A stretch of 64,000 nt of DNA from Trissonchulus latispiculum (taxonomy: Eukaryota; Nematoda; Enoplea; Enoplida; Ironidae), in contig JASAND010007804.1 of assembly GCA_030248195.1 (NCBI GenBank), positions 34,923-98,922 on the forward strand. The letters are read 5' to 3'. Below the pieces are notes generated by a model, which had not been told where the DNA came from, did no database searches, and worked only from the letters and a program-made list of their open reading frames with translations. The position numbers and the translations under genes are program-made. Position 1 is the first letter of the stretch; each line of letters starts with the position of its first letter. Shown piece after piece: positions 1-28,663 of this stretch.

Positions 1-236
1 AGCATTTTTGGTTCAAGTATTTTCGATTCATCCATAATTTCAAACATTTCATGAACTGAAAGTGGAGTTTCAAGAATTTCAGAAATTTCTGGCATTTTGC
101 CAGTCTTTGCTAAATGTTTCCTGTTTTTTAATTCACTGGCATGTAACAGTGGGCCAAAAATTTTTTCATTATTTTTAGCTATTTCAGAGATTGTCGCACT
201 TGCTGGTTTGAATACGAACTTTAAACAAGATTGTGC
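1..236 (-). CDS. Partial open reading frame of unknown function, running off the left edge
   Basis: The minus strand is open for about 78 codons, from just inside a stop (complement of 237-239) to the window edge. The translation is hydrophilic and helix-prone, rich in Glu, Lys and Ile, with short stretches such as ISEIAKNNEKIFG and MPEISEILETPLSVHEMFE. An open frame of this length in AT-rich DNA with ordinary amino-acid composition suggests an exon or a transposon-encoded fragment. I do not recognise a family. No start codon or convincing splice site was identified, so gene structure is unknown. It could equally be chance. Confidence 0.3.
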
Positions 237-303
237 CTAGATGACTTACGTGGTAGAACGACGAACTCGTCAGCCAAAGGTTATGGGTTCGATCTTCAGC
301 TTG
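232..303 (+). repeat. tRNA-derived SINE-like fragment
   Basis: The stretch has a Pol III A-box-like segment (ACGTGGTAGAACGACG) and a B-box (GGGTTCGATCTTC) at tRNA-like spacing, about 70 nt overall. The acceptor stem does not pair properly, so it is a tRNA-derived repeat or pseudogene rather than a working tRNA. It has the same layout as the other tRNA-like copies in this window. Confidence 0.5.
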
Positions 304-2275
304 AGTTCCAATTTTTCACGTCACCAACTCAAGCTTTAATTATTTTGCAAGACAATAAACAAATAATAACTATAAGTAAAATAGTAAATAAGTCAAGTAC
401 GGCTAACAGTTAACTACATTTTTGCTGTTTTTCCCTCTCCAAAGAAGATTGTTATTTTTTTTTTTTTTTTGTATTTTGTATTTGGCCTAGCATCGTTGGG
501 TACAAAAGGAGACCCGATAGATGCTGCTCTCCGCCGACTACTGAAAGGCAGTCAAGAAGAAGCGGAGAAGCGAAGGCCAAGGACAGAAAACAAGGCCCCC
601 AAGCCAGACTGACATGCGGTTATTGGCCAGGGTCAGCACTGCTGAAATAGCCTCAGTCACCCCCAAGGTAGCTGTCGTCGTTTATCCGACGACAACTGCC
701 CCCCGCTTATCAACAGTGACTAGGATGGCGGAAACCTAGCTTGGCTTGCTCGCAAAGCCTTGAAAAAAAGGTGGCTGCAGAAAAGGGGCGAGCTCTCAAA
801 TAGGAAAGTTTGGAAAACTGCCTTCCATATAGAAGCGTATATATATATATTAAAAGCAATAAAACGTATTGCCGTAAAACGTAAAAGAATAAATGAAAGA
901 AATGAAACAGCTAAAAATACCACCGGTCAATCCAACAGTCTTTTGAAAAGACTTCTCTCGCATTAACCTTTGTAGTTATTTATAAATAGCATTTCGCATT
1001 AAAGACAAGCACACATAGTGTTGTATAAACTTAGCTTGATTTGCGATATACATCCAATATCCTAACTTAGAGTGATTACGACCTCCAGCAGTCCAGCATC
1101 GCTACGGAATGACCCTTCCATTCCAGGGGTCGGAAAGCATTTTGCTCTGAAAACTTAACCAAAAACAGCTCAGACAAATTGACAACATTGGCTAGCGTCG
1201 CCGAATAAATGGATCACAGCTTTAATAAGAATTGATGCTCGAATTTATTACAGTTTCGATTTTCAAATACTGGCGAGGTGACGCGAAGTCAAAATATTTG
1301 AAGAGGACATAAATCATCAGTTAAAATTTCAGTGTCCAGAAACTTTTAAACGAAACCATCATCAGTTCCAAGTTATTTATCAGTACTCTTTGTCCATTAA
1401 CTCCCGGAAAACTCATGTCAAAACAAAATTCGAAAAAAAACCAAAACTTAGCTTTTGTTGAGCAACCGTTCTCTTCACGTATGCGATGCAATCGCAGAAT
1501 CCAGCTGTCTTGGTCCAAGAAGATTGTTATTTATCCTCCACATGTCTGCATCAATACATAATCTTTATCTCTTTTATCTGGTTTTAAGCACCAACCGGGA
1601 GGGAGGGGGCTGTAGAAAAGAATTAACCAACTCTAAAAGGAGGGGGGAATGTGTTAATTATTTATGAAAGTGGTTCTGGAGCATTTTGGAACAGTTTCTT
1701 TAGGTCTATTCTTTTGTAGGGGTCTGACAAGTGTGTGCCTCTGTTTTGCTTCAGCTATCAGAAATAAGATGACTGCCAAAAAAGCTCCCCCTTCTACTCC
1801 CCTATAAATTTTTATCCTTGGAATTCTTTTTTGTCTGGAGTTCTCTGCCCCTAATAAGTGGGGGTTATTAGGTAGCTCTGTAACCCAGAAATTTCCTATT
1901 CTTTCCTCTCGCTTTCCTTTTTGGTATCTCCTATTTGAGGTCTTTAACCCAAATCCTGATTATGGGCTTTCTTAGGTTTTAGGTTAAATTGTGAGCATTT
2001 TGGTACGTACGGCTAGAGTAGCATGTAGCATAAAAGACCTCAAAAATTGAAGTTAGAAAAGTTTATCTGCTGCTAGAAATGGTTAGATTTTTTCTAAAAT
2101 TAAATTTCAAATTGTGAAGGTTGAATTTTCAGCGTTGAGTATTTAGATTAAGTTTAGATTTAATGTGTAGATCCGCAGAACTGTGCATATGCTCAGACAA
2201 AACTGTGTTTTTTGGTTGTGGTTAATGTAACGTGAAACTACGGATTATGGTATCGTATCATTTTTTGGAATACAA
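304..2275. other. Non-coding stretch without recognised gene
   Basis: AT-rich sequence with a T-run near 453-471 and a moderately GC-rich segment at about 485-720, which contains a short hairpin (GTCGTCG/CGACGAC) and resembles a degraded repeat. Only short interrupted frames are present. No splice-bounded exon, RNA gene or transposon end was recognised. Confidence 0.4.
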
Positions 2276-2674
2276 ATGAAACTTATGAGTATCTTTACAG
2301 GTTACACGATTTTCGAGTACATCTTCTTGACAAAAGAAACGTTTTCTGAAAAAAAACGTTGCGCTACCTCAAATACACTGCGTTTTGAATTGGAATTTGA
2401 TGATTTTGTCAAACGATTTGTCAAAAAACTGGCGTTACGTTTAATGAAAACTGAATTTGGAGATGAAAGTTCAAGACTGCATGAAAATAGGAAAGACGAC
2501 ATTGTGTTTTTGAATGTGTTCAGAAATCCAAAAATGGGAGCAAAATCAAACAAAAGTTCATTTTTTGGAAATAAGTATTTTCGGTTTGTCAAATATGAGG
2601 TTGATGTTAAAGGACATCAGTTTAACATTTTACATTTAAACTCCTCATTTAAAAATCATTTTCTGATATTTTGA
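2276..2674 (+). CDS. Hypothetical single-exon ORF, 132 aa, weakly supported
   Basis: An ATG-initiated frame of 132 codons (begins MKLMSIFTG) lies in AT-rich DNA where stops are frequent, so its length is slightly unexpected. The product would be basic and Lys/Phe-rich, with no recognised domain, no signal peptide and no clear transmembrane segment. A shorter minus-strand frame overlaps most of it. It has no recognised neighbour. It may be chance, or a remnant of a repeat. Confidence 0.2.
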   Translation: MKLMSIFTGYTIFEYIFLTKETFSEKKRCATSNTLRFELEFDDFVKRFVKKLALRLMKTEFGDESSRLHENRKDDIVFLNVFRNPKMGAKSNKSSFFGNKYFRFVKYEVDVKGHQFNILHLNSSFKNHFLIF

Positions 2675-3433
2675 GAGCAATGCATTTCTTGCGTACAATT
2701 TCTTGGAAAACAAAATTTTTGTTAAATAACAAATATAACCTAAGTATCGGAATATGGTTTGGGGTTTTTAATTAGTTTACAAAAAAATTTAAAACTGTGC
2801 CGACGAAAGCGATATTACGTAAATTTATGCTGAATGTCGGCATTAACTTTCAGAATTTCTGACTCACAAAATATAATTCAAGATTTAAGATTTTATTACT
2901 CAATTTTGTGCGCCACGACACATCTTAAATTTCTAACCACAAAGGTGAGACCTTCCAAAGCCTAACTTCTAGAAGACCTCTTCTAACAAGAAAAGTGGGC
3001 ATTTTTTACTCTCTCCAGTTTTAGCAAGCATTTTTTGCAGAAGATATTCCTGGAGCCGTAGCAAAAAACACCTGCAGTCATATTAACAGTTCAAGACAAG
3101 AGAAAAAGTTGATGATAACGTTTCAATTTTGCCAGCGCCAACTTTCCTGACACAGTAATGGTTAAAATCTTTTGTGAAATGGTTCATAAAAGTTGGCTTA
3201 TTCATAGCACTGGCTTATCAGTGCTGTAGTGAATGGATGTACAGTTCAGTTTGCCAGAGTTTCATTATGTAGAATTTTAATACACCGAAATGTCCAAAAT
3301 TTTAATTGTAGTTTCCAAACTTTTGCTTTTCATGTTTATGCTTTTTGCTATGGTGTAAAACAATGTCTGCACACCATATAAACGTACACAAGCTCATGTA
3401 AGAATTATGGGCATCCTGTGACTAAAAAAGTTT

Positions 3434-3506
3434 GGATTTCAGAAGGAATCGAACCACCGACCTTCGGACTGACGATATTTACTCACACATAGTGCTGCAG
3501 AAATCC
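3434..3506 (-). repeat. tRNA-like sequence (73 nt) with a perfect acceptor stem, probably a tRNA-derived SINE head
   Basis: Read on the minus strand, the segment starts GGATTTC and ends GAAATCC, a perfect 7-bp acceptor stem at exactly 73-nt spacing, and has a canonical B-box GGTTCGATTCC. The D and anticodon arms do not fold well, so a functional tRNA is unlikely. Its AAGG..GG..GGTTCGA region resembles the other tRNA-derived copies in the window. Confidence 0.5.
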
Positions 3507-5130
3507 TAGTAAACTAATTAACTTTTATTAATAATCATTAATTGTTTATACGTCGTATATATTATATTTTTATACTTTTATTTATTATTATACTTTTATT
3601 ATTAATCGTTAATTGTTTATACGGCGTTTATATTAAAATAAGTGAAAGAAAAATGCCATTGCCTCCTGCAGCGGTGACCAGAAATATTTGGACCTCAAGT
3701 GAAGATCGAAATTTCTACTTTTGATTCAGATCTTCTCGAGCTGAGGTTTGAATTTGAACCCAAACTGTCCAGTGACAGCTTCCAGAAATGAATTACAATA
3801 ATAATGATTTTTGTATTAATTTTTTTGGTTAAGTTTCCTACATTTTCCACTAGAATCTGTTTTCGTTTGATGTCTTTCTTTTCACACGATTAATTTTGTG
3901 GCAGATAAAGCTTTCTGTGGGTTGCCCTGTTTTTCAACTTTCTCCAATTTCAAAATTTACTCATCACTCGTCCTCCGTTCTAGATGAAGCCTCTTCAAGA
4001 AAATTTGTTTGCCAAGGAGGCGGTTTAATTAGCTGTCTAATTAAATCAGTCTGTTAATTATGTATATGACTAGCAACTTGTAGCTTTAGCCGTTTCATTG
4101 AAACCCCTACTATTGTAGAAATTAAGTTTTCCTTCGAAACTTGGCTTCTGTGTGAAAAACGGAATCTGGCTTCTCGTATCCTGAAAAGTTGTCAAAAGCT
4201 TGCAAAACTGCTTACGACCGAAGCTTTGGTCGGAAAAGAATATTTTATATACACTAGACACTTCATGCACAGTTATTTCTTAACCCTTATGTTAACTGAA
4301 CGGATTTTGTCCTAACTTATATATTATACAATTATTGAATAATTTTTATATTATTACCTAACAAATTTTTTCTCAGATTATCCAATTTTTCAGGATGCAT
4401 AAGATTTTCGAAGCCAGATTATTATTAATTTAAGGATAATGCATTATCGAATGTGCCCCAGAACAATTTACTTTGCCGATTTCGTGATAAATGTTTAATC
4501 TTAATTGGAATTTTGAATATCTCCTCTTGCTTATATTTTCTCTATTATTGCCGTTTCGACTGGTACAAGGAGATGCCAAGGCCATTTTCAGTAAGTTTTA
4601 AAAGCATAATTTGTTTTAATTTTCTTCCCTTGGAAGCTAATAAGCGAAAGGAGTTAAGATTAACAGAATCTATTTCGAGTACTAGGTTAGTTCAGTATAG
4701 TTCGCCTACTGGGCTATGCTAACTAAAATATTTCAACTTTTCACTTTCAGGTCGAACGCAACTAAGCGCGCTTAGAGATAGATTCATCCGAATGCATATA
4801 ATCTCATTTGACAATTTCAAATTATCTTTAAATTTCATTAATTAATCACATATTTGCTTTAGTACGCAATACGCATTCTAACCTACTCCTTATGGTCAGC
4901 AGGGTTCTGCCGAAATCCTCGCTAGACTTTTATCAACACTTTTACCATTTATTCCCAAGTCTGTCAATTTTCGGTGAGCGATCCAGTTAAAGAAGTCTTC
5001 CAGTGTAGCTCTGCCACAGATATTCACATTACACATAGTCTTATCACTCAAACTATTTAGCGGTAGAATTTTAGCATCTGTTTTTTTCGTGAAATGCTGA
5101 AAATCAGGATTGAAAGATGTGAAGAAAAGT

Positions 5131-5201
5131 GTCCAGGGCGAGGATCGAACCACTGATCGACAGCATGTAAAACAGACACTCTACCGCTGAGCTAACTCAG
5201 C
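5131..5201 (-). repeat. tRNA-derived repeat abutting the first visible phosphatase exon
   Basis: The minus strand reads as a tRNA-like element with an A-box-type AGCTCAGCGGTAGAG and a B-box GGTTCGATCC about 71 nt apart end to end. The anticodon arm is degraded. It ends 16 bases before the splice acceptor of the exon at 5,218. Read on the plus strand, its edge contains GCTAAC, a good branch-point sequence about 22 nt from the AG. Confidence 0.55.
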
Positions 5202-5217
5202 TTTTCGTTGATTTCAG

Positions 5218-22912
<17,695 letters not shown>

Positions 22913-22941
22913 CACTGTCTGTTGTGATGTCTTCTCAGATG

Positions 22942-23164
22942 AGTACATAATAGATAAGAGTGTGACAAACGTTATCCGTCATGGAAAATGGTAAAAATTA
23001 AACTCGGATGAATATGTTTTCTTATCTTTTTAAATTTGTGCTAACAGCTGATGAAAAGGGTTAATAAGGCCATGATTGGTCACAAGACGGAAATTTAACT
23101 TTCGACTAGTTTGATCTGACATCTAGACTGGCGCCTTGTAGCTGAGTTATCTATTATGTTCTTT
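22942..23164. mobile_element. Small MITE-like element just after the phosphatase stop codon
   Basis: An inward-facing inverted pair of ACATAATAGATAA (left, extended by GAGTGTGACAA) and TTATCTATTATGT (right) bounds about 220 bp. Related copies of the same terminal motif occur at 19,108, 21,144-21,170 (minus) and 21,814. It begins about 30 bp after the TAA and probably lies in the 3' UTR. Confidence 0.5.
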
Positions 23165-23791
23165 TAAAAATGTGTGTTCAGTATCATTTTATAATAACAG
23201 TAAACCATGTCTATAAAACAGCAAAAGCTAAAGCTATAGATTAGTTGAATTTGACTTTTAGGCTAATAATCGACTAAGCAGAGCAAACGAAGCCGATTTT
23301 ATTAGCGATTAGTTCGAGAGATTCTGAGATTGCAAATATTCTAAATATTCCAAATCCAATTAAGGAACGAGTCTTAATAGCTAACATTTTTAAAACTGTA
23401 AGTCGGAAAATAGGAAAAAATGATTGTCTCGGTTAACTGCCTTTGTCGGACCTTTAAATCGATTACCTGCTTAATATGCTTACGTAATCCAAAAAATAAT
23501 GAGTGATTCAAGGAAAGTGATGGGTTTAGCTTTCGAATGAGAATAATCTGCGCAGTCTCAAAACGGTCAGAAATTAGTGCGTAAACGTCGATTGTTAAGA
23601 GCGGTAGAATGTTAGCACGCAAGTTATTTTGTAAAGTATAGTCAAATTTAGACATGACTCGGCTGTATGCTAACAACAGTACCCAAAAGGAATCACCGCC
23701 TTAAGTTTATGTACTTTTCAACACAATCATCAAAAAGCTTAAGCATCATCTCAGATAAGTGCCACAACTTAATTTATTGCTACAAACTACG
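23165..23791. repeat. Intergenic DNA with a dispersed repeat fragment
   Basis: AT-rich DNA between the phosphatase and the first BTB gene. The part at about 23,598-23,705 (GCGGTAGAATGTTAGCACG ... CCCAAAAGGAATCACCGCC) resembles 51,470-51,565 and partly 5,058-5,100, so it is a dispersed, probably tRNA-derived, repeat. No promoter element was recognised. Confidence 0.45.
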
Positions 23792-24958
23792 ATGATGGAA
23801 GAAACTTATACTGTGGAATTTCGCAATCTCCGACGAGAGTTATCCACAACCGGCCTTTTTGGAAAACCTGCCATTGAAAAGCCGCTGGGATCAGGAATTT
23901 CACTCCAACTTACCAAAACTGACGAAAACAATTTCATCCTTCGTTTTTATCACTCAATCAGAAGCTTTGGGATGCAGCTAAGTCCTATTCATCAGCTTCT
24001 GGTCACAGTATCAAAGTTTTCAGCAGGAAACGTGGTGGGAAACACTTTCATTTCTAAGCAACCCGTCTCGGTTCCCGGTGAATTGCAGTTAACGATTTCG
24101 CAATCAAGCTATTTCGGTTACGTCCGTTTTTCATCAGCGTTAGATTTCGGTTTTCGGGTAACTGCAACCAGAGCAGACGGAAGCAACTTCTTACCCGGCC
24201 AACCAGGTCCCAGCTACAAACCAATCTTTGGGAGTGTACTTGGTTTGGGAAATACGACAAATTTCGCTTCCACAGGCCTTCCGGCTACTACCACGAGCTA
24301 CAACCCGACCTTTCAGAATTCACCGTTCTATGAAAATGTGACAAAGTTCGACCCTCGCTGCAGTTATGGCATCATGAAAAAACAGAGAATTGAAGATTCC
24401 CTCTCCACTGATCTTTTCACCGAACTTTGGTCCGGTCTGGAAAATCCGGAAAATCCGTTTTCCGATATCCGGATTGAGTGTTCGGATAATGTTAATCTCT
24501 ACGCTCACAGATTCCCTCTGATCAAAAGTCCGGTTTTGCGGAGGAGTTTAGAATCAGATTTTCTGGAAAAGTCGACGGGGATTTTGCATTTGAAGGAGTT
24601 TCAGAGCTCTACAGTGAAAGTGGTGCTGAAATATCTCTACTTCGGAGATTCCTCAACTGTGGTCGACGAGAATTCTGTCTGCTGGAAAGATTTGGCGAAA
24701 ATGTCGCATCGCTACGACCTGCCGGCTCTGTTGAAAACCGCGGAAACAAAACTGATGGAAAATGGGAACAAAGAAAATATGGGCGATTATCTTTTGTTTT
24801 CTCATCTTTTCGGATTGGAGGATTTAAAGAAACGATGTTTGGATTTGATTGTGAAAGATTTCGACCGTTTCCAAGATTTGTCAGAATTTCATGCCATTCG
24901 AGCTGAGCCAGAACTTTTTGTGGCGCTGTTGCGCGCTTCCAAAGGCGCTGCAACGTAA
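23792..24958 (+). CDS. SPOP-like BTB/POZ protein, paralogue 1 (388 aa, intronless)
   Basis: The start ATG at 23,792 (next Met at 23,795) was chosen because the two paralogues begin at the same place with M-(R/G)-(E/D)-TY-(S/T)-VDF. Residues 1 to about 130 form a beta-rich region of unknown family, possibly a diverged MATH/TRAF-like domain. A Ser/Pro/Asn-rich linker and a basic MKKQRIEDS segment follow. Then comes a BTB domain from LFTELWSGLENPENPFSDI, with AHRFPLIKSPVLRR, LKYLYFGD and MSHRYDLPALLKTAETKL, and a 3-box/BACK-like helix pair ending LFVALLRASKG. BTB proteins of this type commonly serve as cullin-3 substrate adaptors. That function is inferred here. First of three tandem copies. Confidence 0.88.
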   Translation: MMEETYTVEFRNLRRELSTTGLFGKPAIEKPLGSGISLQLTKTDENNFILRFYHSIRSFGMQLSPIHQLLVTVSKFSAGNVVGNTFISKQPVSVPGELQLTISQSSYFGYVRFSSALDFGFRVTATRADGSNFLPGQPGPSYKPIFGSVLGLGNTTNFASTGLPATTTSYNPTFQNSPFYENVTKFDPRCSYGIMKKQRIEDSLSTDLFTELWSGLENPENPFSDIRIECSDNVNLYAHRFPLIKSPVLRRSLESDFLEKSTGILHLKEFQSSTVKVVLKYLYFGDSSTVVDENSVCWKDLAKMSHRYDLPALLKTAETKLMENGNKENMGDYLLFSHLFGLEDLKKRCLDLIVKDFDRFQDLSEFHAIRAEPELFVALLRASKGAAT

Positions 24959-26939
24959 TCTGCTGTGATGCTGCCAAAACCGGATACTAACCCGACTTGC
25001 GAACTGAACTCTTGAAATGTTATGGCAATCGAATTAATAGAAGATCGCATAAATAGCTCCAGAAATTCAATCTTTAACTCTAGTTTTGATTTTACTTGTT
25101 TTCATTCCGAGTCAAGATAATTGATTTTCAAAAGAAATTTTACATTGTTTTTGCTGCGTTTGTTTTCCTAACTCCGTAAACTGAAAATACTGCAATACTT
25201 TAGACCAAAATTTGATTGCAAAAGGATCAAATCGTTACCTGAAATCCAGGTCTGTGCGAGACCGAGGAAAGCAATATGGATGGGTACGGGTCCGGGCCGG
25301 GTCTTAAACTTTAGGCCCCTCTATTCCCTCCACACTATTGGGTACCCACCAAATGAGTAAATTTCGTATTCTGAAAGTTCGTATTATATCCTCTGTTCAA
25401 GAGAGAACGCTGTTTTGGTAACCGATTTCAACTCAGCGTTACTTAGCAATATATCTCTCTCTACAATCTTCTCAAAGTCTAAATCAAAAAATTAAATAAT
25501 TAAATGAAAATAAATCAGCCAATGTGCATGCCAAAGCCAGTCAACTTGAGATCCAATGTCCGTTCGATAATGAGTTGTCCAACACAGTGTGGAGCCAGAA
25601 CGCTAGCGACTATAGGGTTTGGCAAAATGTTAGATCTTATATGCTTATCGTTGCGTCGTTACATTTCTAAGATTCGAGGATTGGTTTTTTCCAGGCATGA
25701 TGCCCGCCCATACGAAATTATAGGCACAACGTCACGCCCCAAGTTAGACAGCTATCGTAGCAATGAAAGGCCAATCATCTAACCATAGTGATAATGTTAT
25801 TTGATTTTCTTTGGCATAACGAATCTGCTTAATCAACAAATCGTTAACAATTCACCCTCAACTATGGCCTGACGGCAAACCATACATGTGCTGGTGGGGA
25901 GGGTTGGAGTGTTTACCCCAGACCTGGACCTCACCTACCCGCGAGGGTTCGCTCACCCGTGTTTCGGGAAAAGCGGAAATCCTGTTTTCCGGTGGCCTTC
26001 GGGCGCCGGCCCACCCCGCCAACCCAAGCTCCGCCTCTTGCACATGTCTGTTAAATATCAGCAACACACACACACCTCGTATATTGTGACTAGTTTATTA
26101 CGCTGATTTCAATCTTTTGAAGTTGCTGATTAACATGTATGCTGCAGTGGAAGGCTGTCTTAATAGGGGTCGAACTTAATACCGTTGTTGACCGGCCGGT
26201 GTCAAACCGGAACGGAGAGCAAGAAAAAGTTAGAAGGGATAGGGAAGTAGCAAGCGCTCCAGAAACGATGTAGGGGGAAGGCTAGAGTGAGCTCAAATTA
26301 TGTAATAATCAAAATTAAACAATCAAGTTTTTGTGCAAAAGGTTAAGTTTCCATTAGACGGACATTTTCAGTAATTGCAAACCTGCTGCGCAGCTAATTT
26401 TTACAATATAATTATTCTTTCCTACTATATAAACATGCAGAGCGTGCACGTGCAAAACGTTATCACCAATGTTTGAAGAATTTATTTTATACTCTTGATA
26501 GAAAGAAAGCAAAGATGGGATGCAGGCGGATTCTGCGATTTGATTGGCTGTTGACCAACCACCCCGCCCCTGTACTCCACAACAGAGGTATGTGCGCTAA
26601 TTTGTCTGTTGGAAAAACGTATTTCCGCTACGAATTTCCAATTCACAGAAATTGCAAGAAATTACCTAAACTGCTGAAAAAAATGGCAAAGACCGTTTAA
26701 ATACATTTCTTTCCATTGGATAAATTTTCAGACATTTGATATTGCATAATTTGTATTTGGCTAAATGCAGGAGTCAATTTGGAGGGCTGGAGGCAAGTTT
26801 AGAGGCCGATTAGCTGAAGAAAAGTTTTGTGAGAAAAGAATCGTCCTTAATTTGTGGTAAAGAAGTCGTCCAGGGGCTCATAGCGTTAAGAGCTCCTAAA
26901 TTAACTACTTATGAGAAAAGTTAGGAGAATGGTGTTTCA
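24959..26939. other. Intergenic region between BTB paralogues 1 and 2, left part
   Basis: No gene recognised. A fragment at about 25,275-25,325 (GGGTCCGGGCCGGGTC) resembles the GC-rich subterminal blocks of the hAT elements nearby. About 25,860-26,060 is a GC-rich island with several overlapping short frames and no recognisable product. A short (CA)n follows at about 26,062-26,078. Confidence 0.4.
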
Positions 26940-28655
26940 CAGAGTTGGTCGCGGGCCGGATTTTTGCTACCGGCCGGGCCGGGCGGGCCGACGACCAACG
27001 TTCACGGGCCGGGCCGGGCCGCGGGCCGAAACTCACGGGCCGGGCCGGGCCGCGGGCCGACAGTTCGGCCCGCCATCAGTTTTTGAAACATTTAACTATA
27101 AAATAGTAACTCATATTTTAGCTTAAAATGTTTTGCGTTTCCGTTATATGTTTCGTTCACACTAACACTGGTTTTCCTTTAGTTAACTTTAGCATTTTAA
27201 TTTCATGAATAATACAAGTATTTATCGTCACATCATTAATGTCAAATCCTCAATTCGCCTAAGTAATTTTAGCGTTTATAACATTAGAATTTAAAACTTT
27301 CTAATAGGGCAATATGTAAGGTATTAATAACAGTGTATACATATAAGTATTTTTATTTTGCTTTTGATGTATTCGCTTGTATTGTATTCTTTTTTAAGAA
27401 AACCATACATTTACTTAGAAAAACGCAGTTTTAAAAAAAATCAAAGTTTTGAGTTTGTGAAGCAAAGATTTACTACTTCTTTAAAAATGAAAATTTGCTC
27501 CTGCGTAATTGCAGCTTTCTAAAGTCCTCTACTTCTAATTAGTTTAATTCTCAACCGACTAAATCTCAGAATAATGTGCACTTTGCAAAATTTCATCTGG
27601 TTTAATAACTCCTTTAACTTGTTTGTATTATTTGAGTACACCTAAAAAATTTTTATTAAAGATACTAATAATGCAAAAATCATTTCATTAATAGCTCAAT
27701 ATGGGATGATCATAAAATAAATAAAATATCATTATATACACCTAGTCACAACTCTTCCTTAACTTAATAAAAGTACAATATTTAAATGTTGCCACTGTAA
27801 CCTTTTAGGGAATTTTCAGTTTTTTGTTTTTCTAGCCTTCCAGTCTTATATACAAAGTGTCAATACGAGGCATTATCTATTTGCTTTCATTTGTAGAACG
27901 ATAAAAATTATTTTGCCCTTAATACTGCGTTTAAAAACCATGAAAACTCGAAAAATCAGTCTTTAGAAAAAAGCATACTTTTCCTAGAAAAAGCACTGAA
28001 TACCAGAGATTCTGGTTTTAATAAGCAAGCTTAGAAAATTATTTAAGTAATTTTGCATTTTGGGACAAATGAAAAAATTTCGCGGCCAGGGCGGGCCGAA
28101 AATTTTGACGGGCCGGGCCGGGCCGGGCCGAAGCATCTGACGGGCCGGGCCGGGCCGGGCCGAAGCAGTTGACGGGCCGGGCCGGGCGGGCCGAGAAAGA
28201 TTTTTCACGGGCCGGGCCGGGCCGGGCCGCAAAAATTCGGCCCGTGCAGGCCTCTATTGCAGACGCAGGAACTGATTTGGATAAGAAGGCCGAAAATCTT
28301 ACAGTATATAGTCACGCAAACATTTAAGTTTTATCGGGTCTGAAATCGTTGAAAGTATTTATGAGTTGTGCCGACATGACTGGTCCGCTCTTTTACCTAA
28401 GCAACGCAGCACAGACGCACTATTACAGTTCAGAAAACTTTCAAAAGTAACTGAGAAGTGAAAACACAAATGCAGTATCTTCTGTTTAACTAGTAAATTT
28501 CGCTTAGTTTTAGACAAAAAATAGTTAAAATTCTTAGGTTTGGCCCGCACAGATACCCGCGCGGGTACTGCGGGTATTGAAATTTAGTGATACCCGCCCC
28601 GCCCCGCGGGTACCCGCGGGTACCCGCGGGCACCCGCGGCCCGCGACCAACTCTG
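26940..28655. mobile_element. Non-autonomous hAT-type transposon (1,716 bp) between BTB genes
   Basis: Termini are CAGAGTTGGTCGCGGGC and GCCCGCGACCAACTCTG, perfect inverted repeats beginning with the CAGAG typical of hAT. They are flanked by an identical 8-bp duplication GTGTTTCA (26,932-26,939 and 28,656-28,663). Subterminal GC-rich arrays occur on both sides (GGGCCGGGCC type left, CCCGCGGGTA type right). A second terminus, GTGCAGGCCTCTA at about 28,242-28,254, belongs to the family of the 5,691 element, so this is a composite or nested insertion. No transposase ORF is present. Confidence 0.87.
26950..28254. mobile_element. Inner hAT-family remnant nested in the 26,940 element
   Basis: GC-rich blocks at 26,960-27,070 and 28,085-28,250 align in order and orientation with those of the 5,691-6,486 element, and the right end GTGCAGGCCTCTA matches its terminus. 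The corresponding left terminus TAGAGGCCTGC is missing, so this is a truncated or rearranged relative inside the outer element. Confidence 0.6.
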
Positions 28656-28663
28656 GTGTTTCA

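Larger units (their letters stand above)
2675..5217. other. Presumed upstream/intronic DNA of the phosphatase gene
   Basis: AT-rich DNA ending in the splice acceptor of the first visible phosphatase exon. It carries tRNA-like repeats at 3,434-3,506 and 5,131-5,201, and short AT-rich frames that look like chance. The exon for the signal peptide and first residues of the receptor was not found here and may lie left of the window. Confidence 0.4.

Noticed and set aside
3434..3506. Functional tRNA genes at the tRNA-like sites
   Set aside because: Each has at least one arm that does not pair or an altered T-loop, and several share SINE-type flanks.
3542..4722. Hydrophobic short frames (3,542 and 4,453) as a signal-peptide exon of the phosphatase
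   Set aside because: They lack an ATG in frame and a donor in the phase required by the exon at 5,218.
24609..24977. Minus-strand frame over the first BTB gene
   Set aside because: Shadow of the plus-strand BTB coding sequence, which has clear paralogues.
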